Numbered from the stretch's first letter, positions 34,761 to 44,883 are shown. The stretch: 64,000 nt of DNA from an uncultured Parabacteroides sp. (GCA_949296075.1 CASFNG010000015.1:1-64000); one strand, 5' to 3'. Program-made: numbers and translations. Notes: generated by a model from the letters alone, not told the origin.

Positions 34761-36080
34761 TTAATTTTCCTCTTTTACATGTATGAACAAATTCGCCAGG
34801 ATGGCGGTAAGTCCACCCGTCGTTATGCCCGACGAGAAAATACTGCGGATCACCTCCGGCGCCGAACCTAATATATCCGGCATCAGCTCGACACCTAAGC
34901 CCAACGACAAGCTAACCGCCAAGACCAGCGTCGCTTTCCGGTCGATACGCTGCGAGGCGATAATACGGATACCGGCCGCCGCCACCGTCCCGAACATCAG
35001 CAAGGTGGCCCCACCCAATACGGGATCTGGCATCAGCGAGAAAACAATTCCCACTATCGGGAACAATCCCAACAGCACCAGCATACCGGCGATATAATAG
35101 CCCACGTAGCGGCTCGCCACACCCGTCAATTGGATAATCCCATTGTTCTGCGCAAAGATAGAATTCGGGAACGAATTAAAGACTCCCGAGATAAACGAGT
35201 TCACGCCATCCGCCAAGACGCCGCTGGATACCCGCTTCAAATAACTCTCCCCCTCAATCGATTTTCCGGAGATCATGGAGTTGGCGGTAATGTCGCCCGT
35301 CGCCTCGATCGCCGTAATGAGATAGATCAACGCTATTGCGATGAAGGATGAGATATTAAAGTCCAATCCATACTTAAACGGTACCGGTATATTGAAGCCT
35401 GTCAAGCTTTGTTTAGAGATAGCTCCTAAATCCACCATTCCCAAAGCGAACGCGACCGCATAGCCAATGCACAAGCCCAGCACGATCGAACTCATCCGCA
35501 GATATTTATTCTTGCACCGATTAAAGAACAAGACGCTTAGCAACACACAAGCCGAAACGCCCATATTCGGGATACTCCCGAACGTCCCGTTATCCATAGC
35601 GGCATACCCACCGCCACAAGCGACCACGCCAACCTTGATCAAACTCAAACCAATCAACAAGACTACGATCCCAGATACCAGCGGGGTAATCACCGAACGC
35701 AAGTACTTGAACGTCTGGCTCACGATCATCTCCACAGGAGAAGCGGCGATACAGACTCCAAAGACCAAGGGAAGCCCACCTGTCAACCCGGCCGTGATGA
35801 TCGGTCCGATAAACGAGAAGCTAGTTCCTTGGATACATAGCAACCTTGCGCCCACAGGCCCGAACTTACGGCATTGGATGAACGTAGAGACACCTGAGGC
35901 GAACAACGCCATCGACACCAAAAATCCGGTCGTTTCCAAATCCAACTTCAATGCGCTCGCGATAATCAGCGGCGGCGTTATAATTGCCACGAAGATTGCC
36001 AGCAGATGTTGGAGAGCCGCGAACAAGGCCTCCTTCAAGGGAGGGCGATCCTCAATTCCATAAATCAAATCAGTATTCAT
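34761..36080 (-). CDS. Xanthine/uracil permease (NCS2 family)
   Basis: 439 aa with about 14 hydrophobic segments and the NCS2 motifs GTSFSFIGPI (about residue 85) and SFPNSIFAQNNGIIQLTG (about residue 300). The company of xpt points to xanthine as the main substrate. Proton- or sodium-coupled uptake across the inner membrane. It starts 41 bp after the endonuclease-phosphatase gene and may share its transcript. Confidence 0.92.
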   Translation of the reverse strand: MNTDLIYGIEDRPPLKEALFAALQHLLAIFVAIITPPLIIASALKLDLETTGFLVSMALFASGVSTFIQCRKFGPVGARLLCIQGTSFSFIGPIITAGLTGGLPLVFGVCIAASPVEMIVSQTFKYLRSVITPLVSGIVVLLIGLSLIKVGVVACGGGYAAMDNGTFGSIPNMGVSACVLLSVLFFNRCKNKYLRMSSIVLGLCIGYAVAFALGMVDLGAISKQSLTGFNIPVPFKYGLDFNISSFIAIALIYLITAIEATGDITANSMISGKSIEGESYLKRVSSGVLADGVNSFISGVFNSFPNSIFAQNNGIIQLTGVASRYVGYYIAGMLVLLGLFPIVGIVFSLMPDPVLGGATLLMFGTVAAAGIRIIASQRIDRKATLVLAVSLSLGLGVELMPDILGSAPEVIRSIFSSGITTGGLTAILANLFIHVKEEN

Positions 36081-36121
36081 GCCTTTTGCTTTTATATGTA
36101 CATAATAATTAATAGGCCCGA

Positions 36122-36892
36122 TCAGAAAGTGACCTCAACCACGACCGGACGATGGTCGGATGCCACGGACTCTCCCGGGACCCATGCGGATCGGACGTTG
36201 AACGAATGCCCTCCTTTCGAGTAACCAGCGATATAGTCTAAGCACCGATCCGGTTCAGAAGCCGGGAAAGTAAGCTGATCCGTATCGCTCAACAATTGGA
36301 AATCTCGCTGAATATCACCTATCAAAGGAGAATCTGGGCAAGCATTCCAGTCACCGGCGAGAAACAATGGTTTACGAGCCTTAGCCGCTTCCTTCCGGAG
36401 GATCGGCAAAGAAAGCATTTGGTCTTCCGGCGTCAAGGAGAGATGCGTGCAGCAAAAGATATAATCCTCGAACTCCACCCAGAGCAACACCCGCTCTTCC
36501 TCCCGTCCAGGTAAAGGGACAGAATGAAAAGCCAGAGGTTTCTCCTTACTCAACACGCCAACACCATACTTTCCCCCGTCAAAGGAGATTGCCGACGCAT
36601 AGGTAGAACACATAGACACCTCGTCCGCAAGCTTCCGTAAGACATCGGTTCCGCCACTTCTCCGGGTCACGCTGTCCACCTCTTGCACGGCAACCACATC
36701 CGGATCCACACGCTGTATAGCGGCCGCTACACGATCAAGATCCGCCACGTCGTCCATACCTCGCCCGTTCCGGATATTATAGCTCATGATACGTAACGCC
36801 TCTTCCCCGGAATGATCCTCTTTTTTGGGAAAAGCGTCAAAAAGGGGTAACCAACAGCATATCAAGGTTACCCACAACAAGTATTTACTCAT
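36122..36892 (-). CDS. Secreted endonuclease/exonuclease/phosphatase-family protein
   Basis: 256 aa from the ATG at 36892 (the open frame upstream overlaps the aldolase gene and is not used). A signal peptide (MSKYLLWVTLICCWLPLFDA) leads to the EEP fold: MSYNIRNGRG, VVAVQEVD, LAGDWNACP and the final SDHRPVVVEV, which hold the metal and catalytic His/Asp residues. Members cleave phosphodiesters of DNA, RNA or lipids. Substrate unknown. Confidence 0.88.
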   Translation of the reverse strand: MSKYLLWVTLICCWLPLFDAFPKKEDHSGEEALRIMSYNIRNGRGMDDVADLDRVAAAIQRVDPDVVAVQEVDSVTRRSGGTDVLRKLADEVSMCSTYASAISFDGGKYGVGVLSKEKPLAFHSVPLPGREEERVLLWVEFEDYIFCCTHLSLTPEDQMLSLPILRKEAAKARKPLFLAGDWNACPDSPLIGDIQRDFQLLSDTDQLTFPASEPDRCLDYIAGYSKGGHSFNVRSAWVPGESVASDHRPVVVEVTF

Positions 36893-36921
36893 ACCGATTT
36901 GATTACGCGAATTTACAAAAA

Positions 36922-37944
36922 TTAAGCGAATATCCTTTCCAGTGACCGTCCAAAACGCGCGATATCCTCTTCCGTAGTATCCCAAGATGTCACTAAGCGC
37001 ACTTCGTTAATATCCTCATTCCACATATAAAAGAAGTACTCCTCCTGCAACTTCCGCAACGGTTCCGACGGGATCGTGAAGAAAAGCTGGTTAGACTCCA
37101 CCTTCTGCGTAAAATGAATTTCCGGATACTTTCTCAACACCTCCGCCAGCTTCATGGCGCTCGCGTTCGCTTTCGTCGCGTTCTCTAACCAAAGACCATT
37201 CTCCAAATAAGGGATGAATTGCGCAGACAGATAACGCAACTTGGAGGCGAGCTGAGCGGATTGCTTACGGAAGAACTGAAGATTTTCCGTGATCTCCGGA
37301 CGGAACGAGACGACAGCCTCACCCATCATCATGCCATTCTTCGTACCTCCAAAGCTCAAGATGTCCACACCCGCATCCACTGTCACCTCGCGCATCGAGC
37401 AGTTCAAGTAGGCACAAGCGTTCGCCAAGCGCGCCCCGTCCATGTGGAGATACATGGAATGAGCGTGCAACAGCTCAGCTATCGCCTTCACCTCTTCAAT
37501 CGTATAGATAGTTCCCAACTCGGATACCTGGGAGATATAGACAGCCTTGGGCTGCGAGTGGTGGCAAACCCCGAAATTCTTCAAGTGAGGACGGATCAAA
37601 TCGGGAGTCAGTTTACCGTCTTTAGTCGGAATGGCAATGACGGCACAGCCGGTCATCCGGGCAGGAGCCCCGCATTCATCCACGTTGATATGCGCAGTCT
37701 CGGCACAAAGGATACTGTTGAACGGGCGAGTCACCGCCTGTAATGCCACGCTATTCGCTCCCGTTCCATTAAATACGAAGAAAGGGGCTGCCTCTTTCCC
37801 GAACACCTCCTGAATCTTCAGTTCGGCGGCTTTTGTCCAAGGATCATCGCCATAGCCTGCCGCATGATTATCATTGGCCTTCAATACCGCATCCATGATC
37901 CGGGGATGCACGCCGGAATTATTGTCACTCGCGAAACTTCTCAT
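36922..37944 (-). CDS. ltaE: Low-specificity L-threonine aldolase family protein
   Basis: 340-aa PLP enzyme. The Schiff-base lysine is K202 (SFGGTKNG) and the ring-binding aspartate D169 (HMDGAR). It cleaves threonine or allo-threonine to glycine and acetaldehyde. Bacteroidales copies of this length sometimes have other beta-hydroxy amino acid substrates. A TAATTTTG promoter box (37980-37987, minus) lies 35 bp before the start. It may head a long transcript through the phosphatase and xanthine genes. Confidence 0.9.
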   Translation of the reverse strand: MRSFASDNNSGVHPRIMDAVLKANDNHAAGYGDDPWTKAAELKIQEVFGKEAAPFFVFNGTGANSVALQAVTRPFNSILCAETAHINVDECGAPARMTGCAVIAIPTKDGKLTPDLIRPHLKNFGVCHHSQPKAVYISQVSELGTIYTIEEVKAIAELLHAHSMYLHMDGARLANACAYLNCSMREVTVDAGVDILSFGGTKNGMMMGEAVVSFRPEITENLQFFRKQSAQLASKLRYLSAQFIPYLENGLWLENATKANASAMKLAEVLRKYPEIHFTQKVESNQLFFTIPSEPLRKLQEEYFFYMWNEDINEVRLVTSWDTTEEDIARFGRSLERIFA

Positions 37945-37979
37945 CTCTCTATTCTCCTTGCTTAAATTGATTTTGACGT

Positions 37980-37987
37980 CAAAATTA
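37980..37987 (-). promoter_or_regulatory. Promoter -7 box of the threonine aldolase gene
   Basis: The minus strand reads TAATTTTG, an exact TAnnTTTG match. Confidence 0.45.
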
Positions 37988-38043
37988 CGGATTTAAGATG
38001 AAAACGAATCTATATAAACGTGTTTTTCCTATCCTAAAAAAGA

Positions 38044-38077
38044 GAAGAGAGAGGAACCTCACGGCTTCTCTCTCTTC
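38044..38077 (-). terminator. Terminator of the efflux operon
   Basis: Arms GAAGAGAGAG (38044-38053) and its complement (38068-38077). A run of T follows on the minus strand. It lies 39 bp past the ABC permease stop. Confidence 0.7.
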
Positions 38078-38115
38078 ATACATAGCTACATGTCAATTTT
38101 TTATATTACAGAGAC

Positions 38116-40440
38116 TCAGAATTGATTCCGGAAATTATCCGCCGGATTCGAGATCGACGCCCGGTAGCATTGGAAGAATACCGTGCCAAAAGAGGTCAGC
38201 AGGCAAAACACTCCTGCGGCGACAAAATACAACGGATGTAAAGAAATCCGATACGAATAATCCGATAACCAGTCGCGCATGAAATAGATAATGATCGGTA
38301 TCGCGATCACGAACGCGACCAGCACGTAGCTCAAAAAGGTAAGCACTAACCGGGTCAAGATCTGCCGGTCGCTGGAGCCATACACCTTCCGGATGGAGAT
38401 CTCCAATACCCGCTGCTGGATGAAATAGATCGACATCGCCAACAAGCCCAAAAGGGAGATCAGGATCGCGATCACGGAGAAAACGCTCACGATTTTCGCC
38501 ATGCGGATTTGCGACTCGAACGACCGTTGCAACGCCTCATCCATGAATTGCGTCTCACCATCCAGCCCGATTACCTTAGCGAAAGTCTCCTCAACCTCCT
38601 TCTTGGCAAGGACAGGATCACCTTGCGTCTCGACCAAGAATGCCCAAGGATCCGTCTTTTCATTCAAGCGCAACATAACCGGGCTTTTCCCGGCCAGCAC
38701 GTTTCCTAAGCAATAGAAATCACGGATAATGCCGGCGATCGGGATCGTGGACTCCTCAAGCTGCACAGAGGTAGCGTCCTCCGGCAGATTCATCTCCCGC
38801 ATCGCCTGCTCACTCAAGAACCAACCATCGGAAGCCAGATGGTTATCCCGTACGATCTCCAGGCCCAGCATCCCGAAACTCTCCTTATCCATCCGGAATT
38901 GCTGGAAAGAGATGTTATTCCCTTGATAGGTCGTGGTCCAGTTATTACTGCCGAACAGCGGTAAACCAGCCACCTTGCCTACCTGTCTCACGCCCGGCAG
39001 CCCCCGAAGCTCGTTCGCGAGGCCTTCTGTATTTCCGGTCAGCATGGTCAGATCCACGACCAAAAGGTTGTTGGTCCGGTAACCCAACGGGGCGTTCAGC
39101 ATATACCGGATCTGGGAGATCATCACGATCGAGACCGCCACCATCGTGATCGTGATCACGTTCTGGAAAATGATAAACCCTTTACTGAATGTCATCTTCG
39201 TACGGGTACACAAGGTTCCCCGAACCACCTCGATCGGCTTGGCGGAAGAGATGACGATCGCCGGCAACAGTCCGGAGATCGCCCCGACCACTAAAGTCAG
39301 CGCCAACAAAGCGGTGATCCAAGCAGGTGCAAACAGCACGCTCATATCTAATTGGGTCTGGAGTAGGTCGTTCACGTGCGGACAAAGGAAATAGGCCAAC
39401 AAGATACCGATCAGCAACGAGATGAAGGTAAGCAAAGTCGTCTCCGCCATCAGCCGGAGGAAGATCTCTCCCCGCAACGAGCCTAACAGACGGCGGGTAG
39501 CCATCTCCTTCGCCCGGAAACCGGCTTGGGCCACCGTCAGGTTGACATAATTGATCACCGCGAAAACGAGGATCAAGATACCGATCGACAGCAAGAGCAG
39601 CACAAAATCCCAATCTCCCGTCTGGAGCATATAGCGACTATTCCAGCCGGAAAAATAGAAATCCTCCAACGGTTCAATCCGCACCTCATTCCATATACCG
39701 CGCTGATAGATCCAAAAGAAGGTCTTGAACCAGTCTCGCATATCCTCCGCACGCGAGGTGAAGTCGGTCCCTTCCCGTGCCAACACGAAAGCCATCGTCC
39801 CGGCCGCGTTACTCAATTGGTCTGGAGCCAAAGAGAAATTCCAGTATTTGACCAGCTGCCAGCGCAAGATCACATCCGCCGGATGGAAGGAAGTCCGCTC
39901 CATATCCCGCATCACCCCACTCACGACCAAAGAAAGCGAGTCGGCTACCGTAAACGTCTTGCCTAAAGGATCCTCCGCACCAAACAGCTTCTTAGCGAAC
40001 GACTCGGATACCACCGCGTAATTCAAGGCAGACAATGCCTGCGAACGATCCCCCTCCACCAAGGGAAAGGAAAAGAGGTCAAAAAAGGTCGAATCGGCAA
40101 ATAGGAACTCTCCCCGCCATTTCTGATCTCCTACCTTCACCACAAATTTCTCTCCGGAGCTAACCACCGGACATACCTTCTCTACCTCCGGATAACGATC
40201 CTTGATCTTATAGGCGATCGCGGCACCCGTAGCCGCATCCTCCTCCGAACCCACGATATAAATCCGGTCCTTATTCTCGTGAAACTGATCCGTTGACAGT
40301 TCCTGAACCGTATAAACCGCGATCAAGAGCACGAACATCAAGGATACGGATAACCCACCTACATTAATTAATGTATAACTCCTGTTTCCGCTCCAGGAAC
40401 TTGAAGAATGACTTAAACTGTGCCAATAATTCCATATCAC
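38116..40440 (-). CDS. ABC transporter permease (MacB/FtsX type)
   Basis: 774 aa with an N-terminal membrane helix (TLINVGGLSVSLMFVLLIAV), a MacB-type periplasmic core, and FtsX-like helices in two blocks (about 280-440 and 650-760), the long duplicated form common in Bacteroidales. No ATP-binding domain is fused. The gene follows the HlyD adaptor by 21 bp. In this family an ATPase is needed, and none lies in this operon, so it must come from elsewhere. Probable substrate: peptides, macrolides or lipoproteins; not shown. Confidence 0.88.
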   Translation of the reverse strand: MIWNYWHSLSHSSSSWSGNRSYTLINVGGLSVSLMFVLLIAVYTVQELSTDQFHENKDRIYIVGSEEDAATGAAIAYKIKDRYPEVEKVCPVVSSGEKFVVKVGDQKWRGEFLFADSTFFDLFSFPLVEGDRSQALSALNYAVVSESFAKKLFGAEDPLGKTFTVADSLSLVVSGVMRDMERTSFHPADVILRWQLVKYWNFSLAPDQLSNAAGTMAFVLAREGTDFTSRAEDMRDWFKTFFWIYQRGIWNEVRIEPLEDFYFSGWNSRYMLQTGDWDFVLLLLSIGILILVFAVINYVNLTVAQAGFRAKEMATRRLLGSLRGEIFLRLMAETTLLTFISLLIGILLAYFLCPHVNDLLQTQLDMSVLFAPAWITALLALTLVVGAISGLLPAIVISSAKPIEVVRGTLCTRTKMTFSKGFIIFQNVITITMVAVSIVMISQIRYMLNAPLGYRTNNLLVVDLTMLTGNTEGLANELRGLPGVRQVGKVAGLPLFGSNNWTTTYQGNNISFQQFRMDKESFGMLGLEIVRDNHLASDGWFLSEQAMREMNLPEDATSVQLEESTIPIAGIIRDFYCLGNVLAGKSPVMLRLNEKTDPWAFLVETQGDPVLAKKEVEETFAKVIGLDGETQFMDEALQRSFESQIRMAKIVSVFSVIAILISLLGLLAMSIYFIQQRVLEISIRKVYGSSDRQILTRLVLTFLSYVLVAFVIAIPIIIYFMRDWLSDYSYRISLHPLYFVAAGVFCLLTSFGTVFFQCYRASISNPADNFRNQF

Positions 40441-40461
40441 TTCTATTTTATATTTTCCATC

Positions 40462-41712
40462 TTATTCCAAGATCAAAATCTCATTATCCTTATAGCTCTC
40501 ATAACCGGAGACGATGACCCGCTCGCCCGGCTCCAATCCTTCGAGCACCTCGTAATATTGCGGGTTCTGCCGACCGATCTTGATAGAGCGGCGATAAGCC
40601 CGCTTCCCGTCCGCGTCGAGCACGAAGATCCAGTTGCCGCCCGTACTCTGGAAAAAGGTGCCCTTGGGGATAATGACGCTCTCGGTAGGCTGCCCCAACT
40701 CCAGGTTGATATAATAAGTCTGGCCGCTACGGATATTATCCGGCCGCTCGCTCGTGAAAACAAGATCCGTACGGAATTTCCCGTCGCGTACCTCGGGATA
40801 TACCTTGCGCACGATCAGCTCGTACGTCGCCCCTTGCCGCTCGAAGGTGGCTTTCAATCCGGCACGTACCCGATCAATATAATGCTCGTCGATCATCGCC
40901 TCGATCTTGTAATCGGAAAGATCGTTGATCTGCCCGATCTTCTGCCCCGGACTGATGCTCTGCCCTAAGGTGACATCCAGCAGACCCAGCTCCCCGTCGA
41001 TCTGCGAACGAACGTTCAGGTTCTCCTTCCGCTCATGGATCAGCCGGATATTCCGGCGCATATTCGCCAAGCTCGCCTCCATCTCGTCCATCTGGATCGT
41101 CCGCGAGATGGAATCCTGCCGCAGACGCTCCGTGATCAAGGCGTGTTTCTGGGATGCCAGCTCGAAATTCTCTTTCGCCTGCAAGTAATCCTCCCGGGCG
41201 ATCAAGTCCTCCTCGTACAACCGCTTTTGCTGCTCGAACGTCCGGAGCGAGCGGCTCATATCCATATCATACTGCAATTTCTCCATCTGGTTGTTCAGCT
41301 TATCCTGCTCCATCGTCACCTGCGTATTGCGCAAGAAGTTCTGCTTCTCCGCCAGTTCCGCCTCGGCGTTCAGTATCTCCAAGTCAAGGCTTGAGTTGCT
41401 CAGCCGCACGATCACGTCGCCCTTCCGCACGGTAGAGCCTTCTTCCACGACCTTCTCCCGGACGATCCCCCCCTCCTCGGGGCTTAGCTGTACCACCGTG
41501 ATCGGCTGTACCTGTCCGTCCACCCGGAAGAAATCATTAAACAGCTCATGGGTCACGTTCCCGATACTCAAGCCCTTTGCGTCAACCCGCAAGGTAGAGG
41601 CATGATTCCCGAACAGGATCCACCCGATCATGAATACAAGTACGGCTCCCCCTGCCACGTAAGGGATATGCTTCTTTTGCAAACCTTTCTTTTTCTCTAA
41701 CTGTATATCCAT
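40462..41712 (-). CDS. HlyD-family periplasmic adaptor protein
   Basis: 416 aa anchored by one N-terminal helix (about 18-34). A lipoyl-like half (EEGGIVREKVVEEGSTVRKGD) is split by a long coiled-coil hairpin (about 120-240, ELAEKQNFLRNTQ onward), with a beta-barrel and C-terminal membrane-proximal domain after it. The adaptor joins the ABC permease to the TolC channel. Middle gene of the three-gene operon. Confidence 0.9.
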   Translation of the reverse strand: MDIQLEKKKGLQKKHIPYVAGGAVLVFMIGWILFGNHASTLRVDAKGLSIGNVTHELFNDFFRVDGQVQPITVVQLSPEEGGIVREKVVEEGSTVRKGDVIVRLSNSSLDLEILNAEAELAEKQNFLRNTQVTMEQDKLNNQMEKLQYDMDMSRSLRTFEQQKRLYEEDLIAREDYLQAKENFELASQKHALITERLRQDSISRTIQMDEMEASLANMRRNIRLIHERKENLNVRSQIDGELGLLDVTLGQSISPGQKIGQINDLSDYKIEAMIDEHYIDRVRAGLKATFERQGATYELIVRKVYPEVRDGKFRTDLVFTSERPDNIRSGQTYYINLELGQPTESVIIPKGTFFQSTGGNWIFVLDADGKRAYRRSIKIGRQNPQYYEVLEGLEPGERVIVSGYESYKDNEILILE

Positions 41713-41757
41713 CGTTTTTCCTTTTTATATTTTTCCAATCCCAAGTATTACCCCCTA

Positions 41758-43095
41758 TCACGGCTCGATCAAGGGCTTCCCTTTATAATAATCCACCAAT
41801 TTGCTTTTCAGCAAGAACATCAACTTAGTCTGCAACAGGTTGGCTTTCGACTCCAACAAGGTATTCGCGCTCGTCTGCACGTCAAGCGGGCTCATCAGCC
41901 CCTCCTCGTACTTCCGCAAGGTAACGCGGTAGGCCAGATCGTCCGAGCGAACCTTCTTGTCCATCTGGATCGCCTCCTTCGCGTATCCCTCCCGATCCAG
42001 CACCGATTGCTCCACCGCCGTGCGTAGCTGCCGGAGCACCTCGGTACGGGTCTCTCTCGCGATCCGCAGGTTATTCCGGTATCGGCGCGCGTTCGTCCAT
42101 CTGCTCAGCCCGTCGAACAACGGAAAACTGAAGCTGAACGAGATATATTCTCCCCGGTTATTCCGGAACTGATCCCTGAATGCCGCCGGGGCCTCGGCCG
42201 CCTTCAGGTTCTCGAAGTAAGAGGTAGAGATTCCCGCATTCAGGTAAATGCTTGGCAACAGCTGCCCCTTGCTGATCCGGTACTGATATTTACTCTGCGC
42301 CAACTGATATTCCGCTTGCAAAGCTGTCGGGTTATTCCCGGAGGCGTAGGCGAAAATCTCCGCCACGCTCTCGATCTCCGGCACCGTCTGGATCTCGGGC
42401 AATGCCGTGTCCACCAGAAGTGCCTCATCCGCCGGATAATTCATGCGCTCCCGCAGCGTGAGCAGCGCCGTGTTATACAGGTTTCGCTGATGCGTCAAGG
42501 TATAATCGTCGGCGGCTACCTGCGCCTCCAATTGCGCCACGTCCGCCTTTCCTTTTACCCCCAGTTCCTCCTGTCGGCGGGTCTTGTAAAGCGTCCGTTC
42601 GCTCTCCTCCAACTTCTCGGCGGCCATGCGGATCGTCCCTTGGTAATAGACCACATCCATGTAGGCCTGCATCGTCTGGAGCGCCAAGTCATCTTTCGCT
42701 TTCTGCACGTCGTTGAGCCCCATCCGGCGATTCGACTTCGCCATCAGCCATTGGTTGATGAGCTGGCCGCCCGTAAACAGGGGAATCGAGGTGGAAAGTC
42801 CGTAATCATTATTGAAATTGGAGGTATTCTCGTACGTATTGGTCGCCGGGTCGATCGAACGCCCGAAGCTATATTGCGCCCCTATGGTAGCCGAGGCGGT
42901 CGGGAAGAAAGAGGCGATCGCCGCGTTTCGCTCCGCCTTATAGGTATCTGCCGTATGCACCTGCTTCTTCACGGAAGGGCTATTCTCCACGGCATATCGC
43001 ATACAGTCGTCCAACGTCCATATCTTTTCTTGCGCCATCCCCAACCAGGCTTGGCCGCATAACAGGATCATGATAAATGTCCGCTTATTTTTCAT
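41758..43095 (-). CDS. TolC-family outer-membrane efflux channel
   Basis: 445 aa with a signal peptide (cleavage near GMAQ, residue 21) and two OEP repeats of long helices (for example KAKDDLALQTMQAYMDVVYY and the later AEYQLAQSKYQYRISKG). First gene of the operon with adaptor and permease. It forms the trans-outer-membrane exit duct. Confidence 0.92.
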   Translation of the reverse strand: MKNKRTFIMILLCGQAWLGMAQEKIWTLDDCMRYAVENSPSVKKQVHTADTYKAERNAAIASFFPTASATIGAQYSFGRSIDPATNTYENTSNFNNDYGLSTSIPLFTGGQLINQWLMAKSNRRMGLNDVQKAKDDLALQTMQAYMDVVYYQGTIRMAAEKLEESERTLYKTRRQEELGVKGKADVAQLEAQVAADDYTLTHQRNLYNTALLTLRERMNYPADEALLVDTALPEIQTVPEIESVAEIFAYASGNNPTALQAEYQLAQSKYQYRISKGQLLPSIYLNAGISTSYFENLKAAEAPAAFRDQFRNNRGEYISFSFSFPLFDGLSRWTNARRYRNNLRIARETRTEVLRQLRTAVEQSVLDREGYAKEAIQMDKKVRSDDLAYRVTLRKYEEGLMSPLDVQTSANTLLESKANLLQTKLMFLLKSKLVDYYKGKPLIEP

Positions 43096-43276
43096 CGTTC
43101 TATCCTTTATTTCCGCATAAATAAAATCAAATAGCGTGCCAAACCTATTAATCCATTATATATCAAATAAATAGAAAAACAAAAGGATCTTCTGAGTGTC
43201 AAAAAATTTGACAACACTGTCCAATTGTTTGACAATGAAACCTCGCTGACGGTTCTCCCGGATCTCTCCTTTTTTC

Positions 43277-43284
43277 TAATTTTG
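43277..43284 (+). promoter_or_regulatory. Promoter -7 box of the glutaredoxin-like gene
   Basis: TAATTTTG, an exact TAnnTTTG match, 56 bp before the ATG at 43340. Confidence 0.45.
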
Positions 43285-43339
43285 CCTTCGGGGAAATCGT
43301 TTTCCTCACGAATAAGGGACCTTTAAAACGAATCAGATC

Positions 43340-43639
43340 ATGATCACGATTTATGGCATGGAGACCTGCCCTGATTGTACCTATGTGGAGGAGCAGGTGA
43401 AAGGAGACAACCGCTATCAGGTAATCGACATCGGGCGGCACGTGAAAGCGCTGAAGGCTTTCTTGAGGTTACGCGACCATCATCCGGCGTTCGAGGCGGC
43501 GAAACAGATGGGTGCGGTAGGGATACCCTGCTTCGTATTAGAAGATGGAAGCGTGACATTGACACCCGAGGACGCGGGATTGCGCTCACGCCCGGCCACG
43601 GAGGGGGCGGCCTGCAACATCGATGGTAGCGGATGCTGA
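43340..43639 (+). CDS. Glutaredoxin-like protein
   Basis: 99 aa of thioredoxin fold with the redox pair C10 and C13 (TCPDC) and the cis-proline loop GIPCFV. The C-terminus adds two cysteines (ACNIDGSGC). Such short proteins act in thiol exchange or metal delivery. Monocistronic. Its stop codon lies in the loop of a hairpin at 43629-43650. Confidence 0.8.
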   Translation: MITIYGMETCPDCTYVEEQVKGDNRYQVIDIGRHVKALKAFLRLRDHHPAFEAAKQMGAVGIPCFVLEDGSVTLTPEDAGLRSRPATEGAACNIDGSGC

Positions 43640-43650
43640 TAAGCATCCGC
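43629..43650 (+). terminator. Hairpin over the glutaredoxin stop codon
   Basis: Perfect 8-bp stem GCGGATGC / GCATCCGC with the loop TGATAA, which contains the stop codon TGA. No T run follows, so the role as terminator or mRNA end-stabiliser is open. Confidence 0.45.
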
Positions 43651-43904
43651 AAGTTCTCGCGAAAACATCCTCTTCTTTTCCAAAAGGCATCATCAACTTT
43701 CCCCATCCCGATGGTGCCGCTTGGCAATATGCGCTCCCGATCCAAAAGGTAAATCCCGGGGAGAGGTCGAGACGACCGGACTAAACCCCTTGAATTTCGG
43801 AGGTTATATTTCCAACGTATAAGTTTTTTATGTATTTTAGCGCCGTTGTTCCAACGTGCGTCCAGCATATTCGCGCGTAAAGAAGGGTCTTAAAGCATAG
43901 CGAT

Positions 43905-44792
43905 ATGAAACCGTTGTTCCAAGAATTACCGTTCCCGGCCGACAGTTACATGAATTTCTACGTGGAGGATCTTCCGCATTTCATCGTGCCCTGGCACTAT
44001 CATCCCGCCATCGAGATCATGTATATCACGAGCGGTACGGGAACCCGTTTCGTCGGGGATCATGTGGAGGGCTATTTCGAGGGAGATGTGTGCATGATCG
44101 GGCCGCAACTTCCTCATGAATGGCGGAACGATCCGGTCTATTTCAACAAGGATTCCGGGCTGCGGGCCACTTGTATCTGCTTGTTTTTCAAACGTCAGAT
44201 CTTTGAGCCTAACCTGATCCGCCTACCGGAGATGAGCCATATACGCGACTTGATCGAGCGTTCCCGCAGAGGGATCAAGTTTGTCGGGAAATCGCGGGCA
44301 CGTATCGCCGAGCTAATCAGCCAAGCGGCAAAAGAACCCGGGGTACACAAGGTAATCAACCTGATCTCCTTGCTGGAGCTGATGGCTACCTCCGACGAGT
44401 ATGAGCTGCTGGCGAGCGTGGGCTTCACGGAGACGGTCAATTCGGATGATTTCGAGCGTTTCAATAAGATCAACAAGTATCTGATCAACAATTTCACCTC
44501 CCCGATCAAATTGGAGGAGGTGGCGGCATTGGTTGGCTTGACGCCTACGGCTTTCTGCCGCTATTTCAAGAAACGGACCAAAAAGACCTTTGTCGAGTAC
44601 CTGAACGATATGCGTATCGGGCACGCCAAAAAGCTATTGATAGCCGGGGATCTGAAGATCGCCGCCATCAGCGCGGAGGCGGGATTCAACAACCTTTCCA
44701 ACTTCATCGGGCAATTCAAGCGAAGCACGAATATGCTACCTTCCGAGTACCAAAGGAAATACAAAGAGCATCCGGACGCCGAATTAAGATAG
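43905..44792 (+). CDS. AraC-family regulator of the sugar locus
   Basis: 295 aa. The N-terminal cupin sensor (about 10-100, with PWHYHPAIEIMYI) and the C-terminal AraC helices (VAALVGLTPTAFCRYFKKR; ISAEAGFNNLSNFIGQFKR) are clear. It lies just upstream of the isomerase-kinase-transporter operon in the same direction and is the only regulator of that locus, so it probably senses the sugar. The candidate site is the element near 44818-44838. Confidence 0.92.
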   Translation: MKPLFQELPFPADSYMNFYVEDLPHFIVPWHYHPAIEIMYITSGTGTRFVGDHVEGYFEGDVCMIGPQLPHEWRNDPVYFNKDSGLRATCICLFFKRQIFEPNLIRLPEMSHIRDLIERSRRGIKFVGKSRARIAELISQAAKEPGVHKVINLISLLELMATSDEYELLASVGFTETVNSDDFERFNKINKYLINNFTSPIKLEEVAALVGLTPTAFCRYFKKRTKKTFVEYLNDMRIGHAKKLLIAGDLKIAAISAEAGFNNLSNFIGQFKRSTNMLPSEYQRKYKEHPDAELR

Positions 44793-44817
44793 GATAGCAT
44801 AGTTCTCGGGAAAAATC

Positions 44818-44852
44818 CTAAAATCCGGCTCAGGATTTCCGACCTATTTTTG
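44818..44852 (+). promoter_or_regulatory. Promoter and possible operator of the sugar operon
   Basis: A -7 box TATTTTTG at 44845-44852 lies 31 bp before the ATG at 44884. Just upstream CTAAAATC (44818-44825) and GATTT (44834-44838) form an imperfect inverted repeat. A similar element occurs before the second GH2 gene (50921-50942). Confidence 0.5.
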
Positions 44853-44883
44853 TGATAGAAGTCATATCGCAAAAGAGGGTGTC

